A DNA stretch of 64,000 nucleotides from Paenisporosarcina quisquiliarum_A (GCF_043641925.1 NZ_JBHZRU010000001.1:62001-126000), one strand, 5' to 3'; counted from the stretch's first letter, positions 1 to 8,282 are shown. Notes: generated by a model not told the origin, from the sequence alone. Numbers and translations are program-made.

Positions 1-1
1 A

Positions 2-133
2 CCACATGCTGGTGGCAAGGACTGGACGTATTTAACAGATGAGGAATTGTCTGCGATAAAAGAAAATGAACCAAAAAAATCGGATCCTAGACTTGCTGAT
101 TTAGCAAAGTATTTTGATCAAACAGACGAATAA
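2..133 (+). CDS. YceD/DUF177 family protein, C-terminal end only
   Basis: The window opens inside this gene. The readable 43 residues end in SDPRLADLAKYFDQTDE and stop 23 bases before rpmF. A DUF177 (YceD/YlbN) protein directly upstream of rpmF is the standard arrangement in Bacillales, and the short acidic tail with a DPRLA.L motif fits that family. YceD has been linked to 23S rRNA accumulation in plants and bacteria (family knowledge). The N-terminus lies outside the window, so the start and full length cannot be judged. Confidence 0.8.
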   Translation, partial: PHAGGKDWTYLTDEELSAIKENEPKKSDPRLADLAKYFDQTDE

Positions 134-156
134 CGATCTGTAAGGAGGTGCCACCA

Positions 157-330
157 ATGGCTGTACCGTTTAGAAAGACTTCTAAGACTGTAAAAAGAAA
201 GCGTCGTACGCATTTCAAATTATCCGTACCTGGTATGGTTGCATGCCCAAACTGTGGTGAATCGAAATTGGCTCACCGCATTTGTAAATCATGCGGTCAT
301 TACAAAGGGAAAGAAGTATTGAGCAAATAA
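157..330 (+). CDS. rpmF: 50S ribosomal protein L32, zinc-binding form
   Basis: Ribosomal protein bL32 of the large subunit, 57 residues. The sequence starts MAVPFRKTSKT, is very basic at the N-terminus, and has two CxxC pairs (CPNC and CKSC) near the C-terminus, which mark the zinc-containing C+ form of L32 rather than the zinc-free paralogue used under zinc starvation. The start is the ATG at 157, eight bases after the strong AAGGAGG at 142-148; an in-frame GTG at 148 lies inside that ribosome site and is rejected. It is cotranscribed with the upstream YceD gene and followed by a clear terminator. Confidence 0.97.
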   Translation: MAVPFRKTSKTVKRKRRTHFKLSVPGMVACPNCGESKLAHRICKSCGHYKGKEVLSK

Positions 331-350
331 TACAGTATTTGCTCCATTAA

Positions 351-388
351 AGGCTACCAGAGAGACCATGGCTCTCAGGTAGTCTTTT
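351..388 (+). terminator. Rho-independent terminator after rpmF
   Basis: The arm GGCTACC plus GAGAG pairs with CTCTC plus GGTAGTC around a short loop, and a run of T follows. It lies 20 bases after the rpmF stop and should end the yceD-rpmF transcript. Confidence 0.8.
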
Positions 389-443
389 TCTCTATTTACA
401 CTGATAGACATTATTAATTTTTGGATATGAGTATAACAAAAGA

Positions 444-480
444 CAGAGCTTACACCTTTTTGGTGCAAGCTTTGTTTTTC
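444..480 (+). terminator. Second hairpin with T-run before the enoyl-CoA hydratase gene
   Basis: CAGAGCTTACACC (444-456) pairs with GGTGCAAGCTTTG (462-474) with one mismatch around a TTTTT loop, then TTTTTC. It stands 55 bases after the first terminator and just before the ribosome site of the next gene, so it may be a back-up terminator for rpmF or part of a leader. Confidence 0.6.
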
Positions 481-498
481 TAAAAGGGAGGTCTTTTA

Positions 499-1260
499 AT
501 GGCTTTTTCAATCATAAATGACAATCATATCGCTCGATTTACGATTACTCGACCAGCTATCCGCAATGCCATCAATCATGAGGTGATGCAGGGACTTGAG
601 CAATTAATAGAACTTGTACATAACGATTCAACTATTAAATTCGTGGTAATTACTGGTGAGGGTACCCAAGCGTTCTGCTCGGGAGGAGATCTCTCTGTAT
701 TTCACGGATTAAAAACTGCAGCAGAAGCTTTTCCGATGTTAAACAAAATGGCTCAAATTTTATATAAAGTTTCAACTCTTCCTGTTCCTGTAATTGCTCT
801 GGTTAATGGAGCGGCAGTAGGTGGTGGGTGTGAAATAGCTACAGCCTGTGATTATAGACTTGTTTCTTCTACTGCTAAATGTGGTTTTATTCAAGGGTCA
901 CTAGCAATAACGAGTGGATGGGGTGGGGGAACTTATTTGCTAGAAAAAATGCCTCAAATGGATCAAGCCCTTCGTATGCTTGGAGATTCGAAACCTTATA
1001 GTGCTAATCGGTTAAAAGAAATGAGATGGGCTACAGAGCTTTACGAGGGTGATTCAGAGGTAGCTTTACAAACATTCATTCAAGATATGGGTAAAATTGA
1101 TGCATCTGTTCACCGTGCGTATAAGGAAATGGTCAACCGAAAATGGACATCATTAAATCTACTTAATCAGATTCAAGAAGAAGTCATCCGATGTTCGGAA
1201 CTTTGGGAAGCTGACGCTCATCATATTCAAGTACAAAAGTTTTTAAATAGAGGAAAATAA
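499..1260 (+). CDS. Enoyl-CoA hydratase/isomerase (crotonase) family protein
   Basis: Cytoplasmic crotonase-fold protein, 253 residues. The first oxyanion-hole segment is FCSGGDL (59-65) and the second is GAAVGGG (104-110) followed by CE, where E112 matches catalytic Glu144 of rat enoyl-CoA hydratase. The second catalytic acid (rat Glu164) appears to be Gln in the segment FIQGSLAITSGWGG, so ordinary hydration is doubtful. The GWGG stretch recalls the malonyl-type decarboxylase branch of the family (ECHDC1). Start at 499 follows AAAGGGAGG. It sits between rpmF and the RsfA-like gene, where B. subtilis has no such gene, and an acyl-CoA carboxylase operon begins about 700 bases downstream. Substrate is unknown. 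Confidence 0.85.
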   Translation: MAFSIINDNHIARFTITRPAIRNAINHEVMQGLEQLIELVHNDSTIKFVVITGEGTQAFCSGGDLSVFHGLKTAAEAFPMLNKMAQILYKVSTLPVPVIALVNGAAVGGGCEIATACDYRLVSSTAKCGFIQGSLAITSGWGGGTYLLEKMPQMDQALRMLGDSKPYSANRLKEMRWATELYEGDSEVALQTFIQDMGKIDASVHRAYKEMVNRKWTSLNLLNQIQEEVIRCSELWEADAHHIQVQKFLNRGK

Positions 1261-1261
1261 C

Positions 1262-1289
1262 TTCTATTCTTTCACCTCACGCATATAGT
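1262..1289 (+). promoter_or_regulatory. Possible sigma-E-type promoter before the RsfA-like gene
   Basis: TTCTATT at 1262-1268, a 13-base spacer and CATATAGT at 1282-1289 resemble the mother-cell sigma-E pattern (kmATATT, 13-14 bases, CATACAmT) at 5 of 7 and 6 of 8 positions. B. subtilis ylbO, the positional equivalent, is to my recollection expressed in the mother cell. By-eye call, unscored. Confidence 0.35.
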
Positions 1290-1311
1290 AGAAAAAACGC
1301 GAGGTGATTGT

Positions 1312-1695
1312 ATGACAACCATGAAAAGAAAAGATCAATGGACGGCAAATGATGATAAAATTCTAGTAGACACTGTATTAGAAATTGTGACAAAAGGCGG
1401 CACGCAAATCCATGCATTTGATATTGTTGCCAAAAAACTGGGCAGGACTCGACAAGCCTGTGGTTTTAGATGGAATAAAACTCTAAGACACACATTTGGA
1501 CATGCGCTTAAACAAGCTAAGCTTAAACATCAGCACCCGGTTCATACCCATTTAAAACAAGCTATGACTAGTTATGATGAGTTACTTGGCGCACACAAGG
1601 ATTTACAAGAAGATCATGCATTACTCGTAGATAAATTCGAACATTTAAGAAAATTATTTGATCAAGTATATACTACTTTTCAAAACAAAAAATAG
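1312..1695 (+). CDS. RsfA/YlbO family Myb-like transcription factor
   Basis: Small DNA-binding protein of 127 residues. An N-terminal Myb/SANT-like domain (about residues 8-60) contains the spaced tryptophan/aromatic pattern QWTANDDKIL and GFRWNKTLR. The C-terminal third (about 85-125) is rich in heptad-spaced Leu and charged residues and probably forms a coiled coil for dimerisation. RsfA-type proteins fine-tune sporulation sigma-factor regulons. B. subtilis ylbO occupies the same place after rpmF. The start follows GAGGTGA at 1301-1307; that ribosome site can pair with TCACCTC at 1272-1278, so read-through mRNA may be translated poorly. Target genes are unknown. Confidence 0.85.
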   Translation: MTTMKRKDQWTANDDKILVDTVLEIVTKGGTQIHAFDIVAKKLGRTRQACGFRWNKTLRHTFGHALKQAKLKHQHPVHTHLKQAMTSYDELLGAHKDLQEDHALLVDKFEHLRKLFDQVYTTFQNKK

Positions 1696-1703
1696 TCGAA
1701 ATA

Positions 1704-1753
1704 AAAGGTGATTCCATTACTTCATTGAAAGTAAATGGGAGAACCTTTTTTTA
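1704..1753 (+). terminator. Terminator after the RsfA-like gene
   Basis: AAGGTGATTCCATTAC pairs imperfectly with GTAAATGGGAGAACCTT and is followed by seven T. It begins nine bases after the stop codon. Confidence 0.7.
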
Positions 1754-1907
1754 TTTTTGAAAAGGTTTCACTTTCAATCATGTAAGGGCTTGAGATTCTC
1801 CTATTATAGAAGAGATAGTCGAAGGTATAAAAGTTAAAAGAATGATGGGGAAGCAACTTTAATTTTTCTATTTTTTTGTTTAATAAGAATATTTCTTCAT
1901 TCAATAG

Positions 1908-1937
1908 TTGAAATCGTTTTCATTTTTCGAGTAGACT
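1908..1937 (+). promoter_or_regulatory. Sigma-A promoter overlapped by a candidate cre site
   Basis: TTGAAA at 1908-1913 and TAGACT at 1932-1937 are separated by 18 bases. The 14-mer at 1909-1922 read on the minus strand (TGAAAACGATTTCA) fits the CcpA consensus TGNAARCGNWWNCA at every position and covers the -35 box. This predicts carbon catabolite repression of the acyl-CoA carboxylase operon, whose first codon is 45 bases downstream. The remaining 1754-1907 shows only AT-rich sequence. Confidence 0.6.
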
Positions 1938-1981
1938 AGTAAAGATGGAGAACACCGTTTAAACAACTAGGGGGCAAACAC

Positions 1982-3337
1982 ATGAAGAAAGTGTTAATAG
2001 CTAATAGAGGTGAAATCGCACGTCGCATTATTGAAACCTGTAAGAAACTACATATTGAAACTGTGGCCATCTATGCTGAAGCAGATGAGCATTTACCATT
2101 CGTTAAAGAAGCAGATAGCGCTTTTCTAATAGGACCAAGTCAAGTTCAACAGTCTTATTTGAAAATCGATGATATCATCGACCTTGCTATTCGTGAAGGT
2201 GTAGATGCTATTCATCCAGGATACGGCCTTCTGTCTGAAAACTCTTCATTCGCAAAAAAAGTAGAAGAAGCTGGAATCCTATTTATCGGTCCAACACCTG
2301 AGACAATTGATAAAATGGGAGACAAAATAGGTTCAAGACAAACAATGGAAGCGGCATCGGTACCAGTCGTACCTGGGACTACTGATGGTGTAAATTCACT
2401 CGATGAAGCTATTGAAGCCGCACGTGAAATCGGTTATCCGATCATGCTTAAAGCAAGTAGTGGTGGCGGAGGGATCGGTATGATTCGATGTGAAGATGAG
2501 CAAGCGCTCAGTCAACACTTTGAATCTGTGAAAAACCGTGCAAAAGCTTACTTTGGAGATGATAAAGTCTTTTTAGAAAAGTACATCGCAAACGGTCGAC
2601 ATATTGAAGTCCAAATATTCGGTGATACTCATGGGAATATTGTGCATCTATTTGAGCGAAATTGTTCTGTTCAACGACGCAACCAAAAGGTAATTGAAGA
2701 ATCACCTTCTCCAAATTTCCCGTATGAGGCGAGAGCAAGATTACTTCAGGCAGCTGTTGATGCAGCCAAGGCAGTCAATTATCGCAATGCTGGAACGGTA
2801 GAATTTATCGTAGATGAACAAAACCAATTTTATTTCCTAGAAATGAATACACGTTTACAAGTGGAGCATCCCGTTACAGAAGAAGTAACTGGTTTCGATT
2901 TAGTCGAGTGGCAACTTAAAGTTGCCGATGGTGAAATGCTTCCTGTTACGAATCAACACGAAATTCTTTCAACAGGACATGCCATGGAGTTCCGCGTCTA
3001 TGCAGAAGATCCAAAAACGTTTTTCCCTTCACCTGGAACAATCCAATCACTAGATTGGGGCAATGTTGAAGATGTTCGAATTGACTCAGGATATGAGCAA
3101 GGGAATACGGTAACACCTTATTATGATCCAATGATTGCCAAAGTTATTATTAAAGCTGAAACTCGTTCTTCGGCAATAGAAAAAGCACGAAAGTTCTTTT
3201 CAACTGTTACACTTGAAGGTGTAAAAACAAATATACCTTTGTTTATAACATTTTTAGATGCTGAGGTATTTATGGATGGGACGTATACGACGTCAGCACT
3301 ACCAAATTGGTTAGAATCACAGAAGGAGGAAAAATAA
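1982..3337 (+). CDS. accC: Biotin carboxylase subunit of an acyl-CoA carboxylase
   Basis: ATP-grasp enzyme of 451 residues that carboxylates the biotin on the carrier protein using ATP and bicarbonate. The N-terminal Rossmann-like segment is KKVLIANRGEIARRI. The glycine-rich ATP loop GGGGIG is at 161-166, and the catalytic/metal region EMNTRLQVEHPVTE is near residue 290. Length matches free-standing AccC. It heads an operon with a 70-residue biotin carrier and a carboxyltransferase, the layout of B. subtilis yngH-yngHB-yngE, so this is probably a catabolic acyl-CoA carboxylase rather than the fatty-acid acetyl-CoA carboxylase; the accC symbol is by family. The start has a GGGG-type ribosome site and no better alternative. 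Confidence 0.92.
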   Translation: MKKVLIANRGEIARRIIETCKKLHIETVAIYAEADEHLPFVKEADSAFLIGPSQVQQSYLKIDDIIDLAIREGVDAIHPGYGLLSENSSFAKKVEEAGILFIGPTPETIDKMGDKIGSRQTMEAASVPVVPGTTDGVNSLDEAIEAAREIGYPIMLKASSGGGGIGMIRCEDEQALSQHFESVKNRAKAYFGDDKVFLEKYIANGRHIEVQIFGDTHGNIVHLFERNCSVQRRNQKVIEESPSPNFPYEARARLLQAAVDAAKAVNYRNAGTVEFIVDEQNQFYFLEMNTRLQVEHPVTEEVTGFDLVEWQLKVADGEMLPVTNQHEILSTGHAMEFRVYAEDPKTFFPSPGTIQSLDWGNVEDVRIDSGYEQGNTVTPYYDPMIAKVIIKAETRSSAIEKARKFFSTVTLEGVKTNIPLFITFLDAEVFMDGTYTTSALPNWLESQKEEK

Positions 3338-3338
3338 T

Positions 3339-3551
3339 ATGAAACAATTACAATCAACAATGGCAGGTACAGTATTTACAGTAAACGTTAAAGAAGGCGA
3401 AGAAGTGACAGTTGGTCAAACTGTGATGGTGCTTGAATCAATGAAAATGGAAATTCCTGTTGAAGCTGAGGTTGCTGGTAAAGTAGCGACAATTAATTCT
3501 CAAGTCGGCGATTTTGTTAATGAAGGCGACGTGCTTGTAACTTTCGAATAA
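3339..3551 (+). CDS. Biotin/lipoyl carrier domain protein of the acyl-CoA carboxylase
   Basis: Stand-alone biotinyl carrier of 70 residues. The canonical attachment motif ESMKMEIP places the biotinylated lysine at residue 36, in the centre of a single barrel-sandwich hybrid domain with the usual symmetric hairpins; no N-terminal extension as in AccB is present. It starts one base after the biotin carboxylase stop, with GGAGGA at the end of that gene, so translation is probably coupled. It shuttles carboxybiotin between the subunits on either side. B. subtilis YngHB is the nearest known analogue in size. Confidence 0.93.
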   Translation: MKQLQSTMAGTVFTVNVKEGEEVTVGQTVMVLESMKMEIPVEAEVAGKVATINSQVGDFVNEGDVLVTFE

Positions 3552-3594
3552 AAATAGGGATATATCGAACATGTACGCAAAGGGGGCAACAAGA

Positions 3595-5136
3595 GTGACT
3601 GAGAACACGAAATACAATGAACAATTAGAAGAAAAGTTAGAAAAAATATTTGCAGGTGGTCAACCTAAATATCATGAGAAAATGAAGGAACAAAACAAAC
3701 TATTTGTTCGTGATCGTCTAGCATTATTATTTGATGAAGGTAGTTATCTTGAAGATGGTCGTTTTGCAAACTGTGAAGCAAATGATTTACCTGCTGATGG
3801 TGTTGTAACGGCTATGGGTAAAGTGAATGGTCAAACTGTATGTGTAATGGCAAATGATTCGACTGTTAAAGCTGGATCATGGGGTTCTCGTACTGTTGAA
3901 AAAATCATTCGTATTCAAGAAATTGCAGAAAAAAACCGAGTACCCATGTTGTACTTAGTAGATTCTGCAGGAGCTCGAATCACGGATCAACTTGATATGT
4001 TTCCTAATCGTCGTGGAGCAGGTAAAATATTCCACAACCAAGTTCGTTTATCAGGTTTTATTCCTCAAATTTGTTTATTATTTGGTCCCTCAGCAGCGGG
4101 TGGCGCGTATATCCCAGCATTTTGCGATATCGTAATTATGGTAGAAGGAAATGCGTCCATGTACTTGGGGTCACCTCGTATGGCTGAGAAAGTTATTGGG
4201 GAGAAAGTTAGCCTTGAAGAAATGGGTGGAGCTCGCATGCACTGTTCAATCAGTGGGTGTGGGGATGTCCTTGTGACATCTGAAGAAGACGCTATTTCTG
4301 AAGCTCGTCGTTATTTAGCTTATTTCCCAGCTAATTTCACAGAGAAACCAAAAGTGGTAGAAACAATCGCATCTAAAGAAGGTCGTTCATTAGAAGCGAT
4401 TATTCCTGAAAATCAAAATGCTCCATTTGATATGTACGAAGCAATCGATCAATTAATCGATGAAGGTTCATTTTTTGATGTGAAGAAACTTTTTGCACCA
4501 GAAATCATAACAGGCCTTGCACGAATCGAAGGGCAACCAGTTGGAATTATTGCCAATCAACCTAAAGCCAAAGGTGGCGTATTATTTGTCGATTCGGCGG
4601 ATAAAGCGACGAAGTTCATTAATCTATGTGATGCCTTTTCGATTCCCCTATTATTCTTAGCGGACGTACCAGGATTTATGATTGGTACAAAAGTGGAACG
4701 TGCTGGAATCATTCGTCATGGTGCTAAACTAATTATGGCGATGAGTTCTGCTACTGTTCCAAAAATATCGGTCATCGTTCGAAAAGCTTATGGAGCGGGT
4801 CTATATGCAATGGCAGGTCCAGCTTTTGAACCTGATGTTTGTATTGCCTTGCCAACAGCTCAAATCGCTGTAATGGGTCCTGAAGCAGCAGTTAATGCGG
4901 TGTATTCAAACAAAATTGAAGCGATTGAAGATCCAAAAGAACGCATCAAATTTGTTCAAGAAAAACACCAAGAATATAAGGAAGAGATTAATATCTACAA
5001 GTTAGCATCTGAGATGATTATTGACGAAATCGTAAAACCAAGTGATTTACGTTCCGTTCTTGCTGACCGCTATAGAGCTTATAGCACAAAAGATATTCCT
5101 CAACCGCCACGTAAGCATCCTGTATATCCAGTATAA
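3595..5136 (+). CDS. Acyl-CoA carboxylase carboxyltransferase (beta) subunit
   Basis: Carboxyltransferase of 513 residues with two crotonase-type halves that moves the carboxyl group from carboxybiotin to an acyl-CoA. The N-terminal half carries DSAGARI and FGPSAAGGAYIPA; the C-terminal half has DVPGFMIGTKVE and RKAYGAGLYAMAG. The sequence ends in a PPRKH motif common in this family. The start chosen is GTG 3595, after AAGGGGG at 3579-3585; an upstream in-frame ATG at 3571 lacks a site and would add eight residues. The segment SMYLGSPRMAEKVIGEKVS differs from textbook propionyl- and methylcrotonyl-CoA enzymes, so the substrate is left open. Confidence 0.88.
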   Translation: MTENTKYNEQLEEKLEKIFAGGQPKYHEKMKEQNKLFVRDRLALLFDEGSYLEDGRFANCEANDLPADGVVTAMGKVNGQTVCVMANDSTVKAGSWGSRTVEKIIRIQEIAEKNRVPMLYLVDSAGARITDQLDMFPNRRGAGKIFHNQVRLSGFIPQICLLFGPSAAGGAYIPAFCDIVIMVEGNASMYLGSPRMAEKVIGEKVSLEEMGGARMHCSISGCGDVLVTSEEDAISEARRYLAYFPANFTEKPKVVETIASKEGRSLEAIIPENQNAPFDMYEAIDQLIDEGSFFDVKKLFAPEIITGLARIEGQPVGIIANQPKAKGGVLFVDSADKATKFINLCDAFSIPLLFLADVPGFMIGTKVERAGIIRHGAKLIMAMSSATVPKISVIVRKAYGAGLYAMAGPAFEPDVCIALPTAQIAVMGPEAAVNAVYSNKIEAIEDPKERIKFVQEKHQEYKEEINIYKLASEMIIDEIVKPSDLRSVLADRYRAYSTKDIPQPPRKHPVYPV

Positions 5137-5206
5137 ACAGGACATATTCCTTACGTATTAAACAAATTCATCTTGTACTACCTAATCGTATAAGAGATAA
5201 TATGTG

Positions 5207-5241
5207 AAAAAGGTCTACCATTGTCTTGGTGGACCTTTTTC
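5207..5241 (+). terminator. Terminator of the acyl-CoA carboxylase operon
   Basis: AAAAAGGTCTACCA (5207-5220) pairs with TGGTGGACCTTTTT (5227-5240) around a six-base loop. It has A-tract and T-tract on opposite sides, so it could work in both directions. Confidence 0.85.
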
Positions 5242-5291
5242 TGCACTATTAGGAAAAATCCAATTGAGTAAAAAGAGGGGTTGAGGAACTC

Positions 5292-6197
5292 TTGAAAATT
5301 TGTGTTATAGGTGCTGGCTCTATCGGTTTACTTTTAGGCTCCTATTTTGCTGAAATGGGACATGAAATTTATATGCTTGCTCGCAAAGAAGAGCAAGTAG
5401 TCGCATTGAGAGAAAAAGGCATCACTCGGATAATGCCGAATCTAGAACAAGTGAATGTATCAGTTCGCGCGACACTTCATGTGCATGAATTACCTAAGGA
5501 CGCCTGGTGGTTTATTGCTGTTAAATCTCATCAACTTGATCAATTGTCGTCTATTTTAAGTGAAGCATCTCAGGAAACAAAATTAGTGTTTATTCAAAAT
5601 GGAATGGCTCATCTCAAGTGGCTTGAAAACATACAACATCATCATTCATACATAGGAACAATCGAACATGGTGCGATGAAACAAGATTCTACGACTGTCT
5701 TACATAAAGGTTTTGGCATATTAAATCTAGCAGCTCTTGAAAAAACGAACCAACCAACTGTCCAGGTTTTTCAGACGGATGATGATAGATTTCCCATACA
5801 TTGTGGATCTGACGCTTACACGTTAGTACTTAGAAAAACAATCTTAAATGCTTGCATTAATCCATTAACCGCTATTTTGAATGTACCTAATGGCGAATTA
5901 ATTAAAAACTCATATAGCTACTCTCTCGTTCAAAAGATTTTTGAAGAAGTTATGGAAGCGTTCCCGGAAATGAAGAGCCATCTTCGGTTAGATGACGTGA
6001 AAAAGCTATGTGAAAAGACAGCTGAGAATCGATCATCTATGCTACAAGATATTCAACATGGAACCAAAACGGAGATCGAGGCAATCGCTGGGGCGCTCAT
6101 CGAGCATGCTTCCAATCGAAATAAAAGCCTACCGACTCTTCAAATTTTGTACACGCTAGTACAGAGCAAAGAAGAAAGTGGTGCTCACTATGCTTAA
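5292..6197 (+). CDS. panE: 2-dehydropantoate 2-reductase (ketopantoate reductase) family
   Basis: NADPH-dependent reductase of 301 residues giving D-pantoate for coenzyme A synthesis. The N-terminal dinucleotide-binding motif GAGSIG is at 7-12, and KSHQL around residue 80 holds the family's conserved region; the helical C-terminal half contains RKTILNACINPLTAIL, typical of ApbA/PanE. A TTG at 5292 is the start, after GAGG at 5283-5286; an earlier TTG runs into a stop. It occupies the B. subtilis ylbQ/panE position ahead of bshC and overlaps the next gene by eight bases. Other family members act on different 2-keto acids, so the substrate is inferred from position. Confidence 0.82.
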   Translation: MKICVIGAGSIGLLLGSYFAEMGHEIYMLARKEEQVVALREKGITRIMPNLEQVNVSVRATLHVHELPKDAWWFIAVKSHQLDQLSSILSEASQETKLVFIQNGMAHLKWLENIQHHHSYIGTIEHGAMKQDSTTVLHKGFGILNLAALEKTNQPTVQVFQTDDDRFPIHCGSDAYTLVLRKTILNACINPLTAILNVPNGELIKNSYSYSLVQKIFEEVMEAFPEMKSHLRLDDVKKLCEKTAENRSSMLQDIQHGTKTEIEAIAGALIEHASNRNKSLPTLQILYTLVQSKEESGAHYA

Positions 6198-6579
6198 TAT
6201 CATTCAGAACATCGTTAGTGTGGCGCTGTTTCTTCCTTATCTTGTGTTTTTTATCGTTTTATTTGTCGCATTGAAAAGTAATCGAAAACCTGCCCGTGCA
6301 TTTGGAATAGCGGCTGATGTGACAACATTTGTCTTATTTTTCGCAGTACCTATTGCGGTTGAAGCACTTTTTGACCTAAAGACAATGATTTATATTTTAT
6401 GTATAGCTTTAGTCCTTAGTATGTTTATGACTTATCAAGAATGGACAAACAAAAAAGAAATTGAGTTACTTCCATTGTTACGTAAAATTTGGCGATTTTT
6501 ATTTATTTTGCTGAGCTTCGTTTATATCATCGTCTTATTAAGTGGATTCATTGTTAAATTGATGAACTATATGAATTAG
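6190..6579 (+). CDS. DUF3397 family membrane protein
   Basis: Hydrophobic protein of 129 residues with four likely membrane segments (about residues 6-28, 41-58, 63-80 and 100-122) and a lysine-containing loop between the first two (KSNRKPARAFG). It matches in length and position the DUF3397 proteins found between panE and bshC in many Bacillales. The ATG at 6190 is preferred; the longer frame from GTG 6178 would start inside the ribosome-site region. It overlaps the end of panE, so it is probably translationally coupled. Function is unknown. Confidence 0.7.
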   Translation: MLNIIQNIVSVALFLPYLVFFIVLFVALKSNRKPARAFGIAADVTTFVLFFAVPIAVEALFDLKTMIYILCIALVLSMFMTYQEWTNKKEIELLPLLRKIWRFLFILLSFVYIIVLLSGFIVKLMNYMN

Positions 6580-6600
6580 CATATGGACAAGTCGTATGTT

Positions 6601-6629
6601 TTTCCACTCAACTCTTTGAATGATATACT
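6601..6629 (+). promoter_or_regulatory. Extended -10 promoter of bshC
   Basis: TTTCCA at 6601-6606, a 17-base spacer and TATACT at 6624-6629 preceded by TG (extended -10). The bshC start is 34 bases downstream. By-eye call. Confidence 0.5.
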
Positions 6630-6662
6630 CATTTTGTATATAGACAAAAAGGAGTTACCACG

Positions 6663-8279
6663 ATGAAAATGCAACAAATTGAACAACCAAATATGAATAC
6701 TTTTATGCATGACTTTTACAATCAAAATCTGAGCGTGTCTTCATTATTTCATTACATGCCATCGACAGCATCCTACGAAAAACGTGCTAAAAAGCTTCAA
6801 AATCACCCAGCAGCGCGAAAAGAGTTATCCCGAGTCATTCGATCATTCATGGGGGATCTTCCTTCAAACGATAAGGTAGGAAAACATTTAAAAGAGTTAG
6901 AAGAAAATGCATTTGTTGTGATTGGTGGTCAACAAGCAGGGTTATTAACGGGTCCACTATATTCGATACATAAAGCGATTTCTGTCATTCTTCTTGCCAA
7001 GCAACAACGAGATGCTCTACAGCATCCAGTCATTCCAGTATTTTGGATTGCTGGAGAAGATCATGATTTGGATGAAATCAATTCGACCTTCACTCATGCA
7101 AACGGAAGATTAGTAAAACATACGTATAATGATCGTCCGAATCGAAAGCAAATGGCTTTTGAAACAGAAATTGAACCTGACAAAGTGAATATGTTGATTG
7201 AAAGTGTTTTCAAACAAACAAGTGAAACAATGCATACGAAAGAGCTTCTTTTAAAACTGAAATCCTTTGCTTCTAATAGTCGCACTTATAGTGAGTTCTT
7301 CTCTAAACTCATGCATGATTTTTTTGCGAATGAAGGACTGTTATTAATTGATGCAGCGTATGAACCTTTAAGAAAACTAGAATCTCCATATTTCACGAAG
7401 ATGATTGAAGAATCTCAAGAGATTTCAAAACGAGTTGTTCAACAAGAACAACTATTTAACGAGATGGGTTATGGTGAACCAATACAGGCAGCTTTTGATA
7501 ATGCACACTTATTCTTTGTCCAAGATGGCGAGCGTTTTTTATTAAAGAGACAAGATAATCTATTTATTAATGAAGCTGCTAGTATTGAACTAACAAAAGA
7601 AGAATTATTAGAAATCGCCCAAAAAACACCTGAACAATTAAGCAATAATGTGGTGACAAGACCACTTATGCAAGAAATGCTATTTCCGGTCTTAGCATTT
7701 GTCGGTGGACCTGGGGAATTAGCATATTGGGCGACCTTTAAAACGGTATTTGAGCATTTTGATATGGAATTACCAGTGATGGTACCAAGGTTGTCCATTA
7801 CATTAGTGGACCGAAAATCTGCACAATACTTAGAAGATCTTCAACTTTCAATTGAAGATGCTTTCGATGGACATTTATTATCCCGTAAAGAAGATTTCAT
7901 CATTGGAATCCAGGACGATAAAGCACATGCGATGATTAGCGAAATGCAAAATTCATTAAATAAACATTACGAAGAATTTAAGGCTTATATTGAAACAAGT
8001 GAAATATCTATTGGGAAGATAGTCGATACAAATCTTGATAAGCATCAAAAACAATTTACTTATTTGAAACAAAAGGTAGAGGATGATACGTTAATTCGCC
8101 ATGAGACGATGATTCGCAAGTTTCAACATTTAGAAGGAATGCTATATCCTGAACAATCACTGCAAGAACGAAATTATAGCCCATATCTATTTATGAACGA
8201 AGCGGGCGAGTCATTGGTTGAAAAACTATTAGAAATGCCATTCGAATTTAATGGCAAACATACTATTATTTATATTTAA
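6663..8279 (+). CDS. bshC: Putative cysteine ligase BshC (bacillithiol biosynthesis)
   Basis: Protein of 538 residues, the usual BshC length. It adds cysteine to glucosaminyl-malate in the last step of bacillithiol synthesis, the main low-molecular thiol of Bacillales. Recognisable segments are VIGGQQAGLLTGPLYSIHKAIS, IPVFWIAGEDHDLDEIN (a HUP-like nucleotide-binding core) and FVGGPGELAYWA; a long charged helical region about residues 395-480 forms the family's coiled coil. Start ATG 6663 follows AAAGGAG. It sits directly upstream of the dcw cluster as in B. subtilis (yllA). Confidence 0.95.
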   Translation: MKMQQIEQPNMNTFMHDFYNQNLSVSSLFHYMPSTASYEKRAKKLQNHPAARKELSRVIRSFMGDLPSNDKVGKHLKELEENAFVVIGGQQAGLLTGPLYSIHKAISVILLAKQQRDALQHPVIPVFWIAGEDHDLDEINSTFTHANGRLVKHTYNDRPNRKQMAFETEIEPDKVNMLIESVFKQTSETMHTKELLLKLKSFASNSRTYSEFFSKLMHDFFANEGLLLIDAAYEPLRKLESPYFTKMIEESQEISKRVVQQEQLFNEMGYGEPIQAAFDNAHLFFVQDGERFLLKRQDNLFINEAASIELTKEELLEIAQKTPEQLSNNVVTRPLMQEMLFPVLAFVGGPGELAYWATFKTVFEHFDMELPVMVPRLSITLVDRKSAQYLEDLQLSIEDAFDGHLLSRKEDFIIGIQDDKAHAMISEMQNSLNKHYEEFKAYIETSEISIGKIVDTNLDKHQKQFTYLKQKVEDDTLIRHETMIRKFQHLEGMLYPEQSLQERNYSPYLFMNEAGESLVEKLLEMPFEFNGKHTIIYI

Positions 8280-8282
8280 ATC

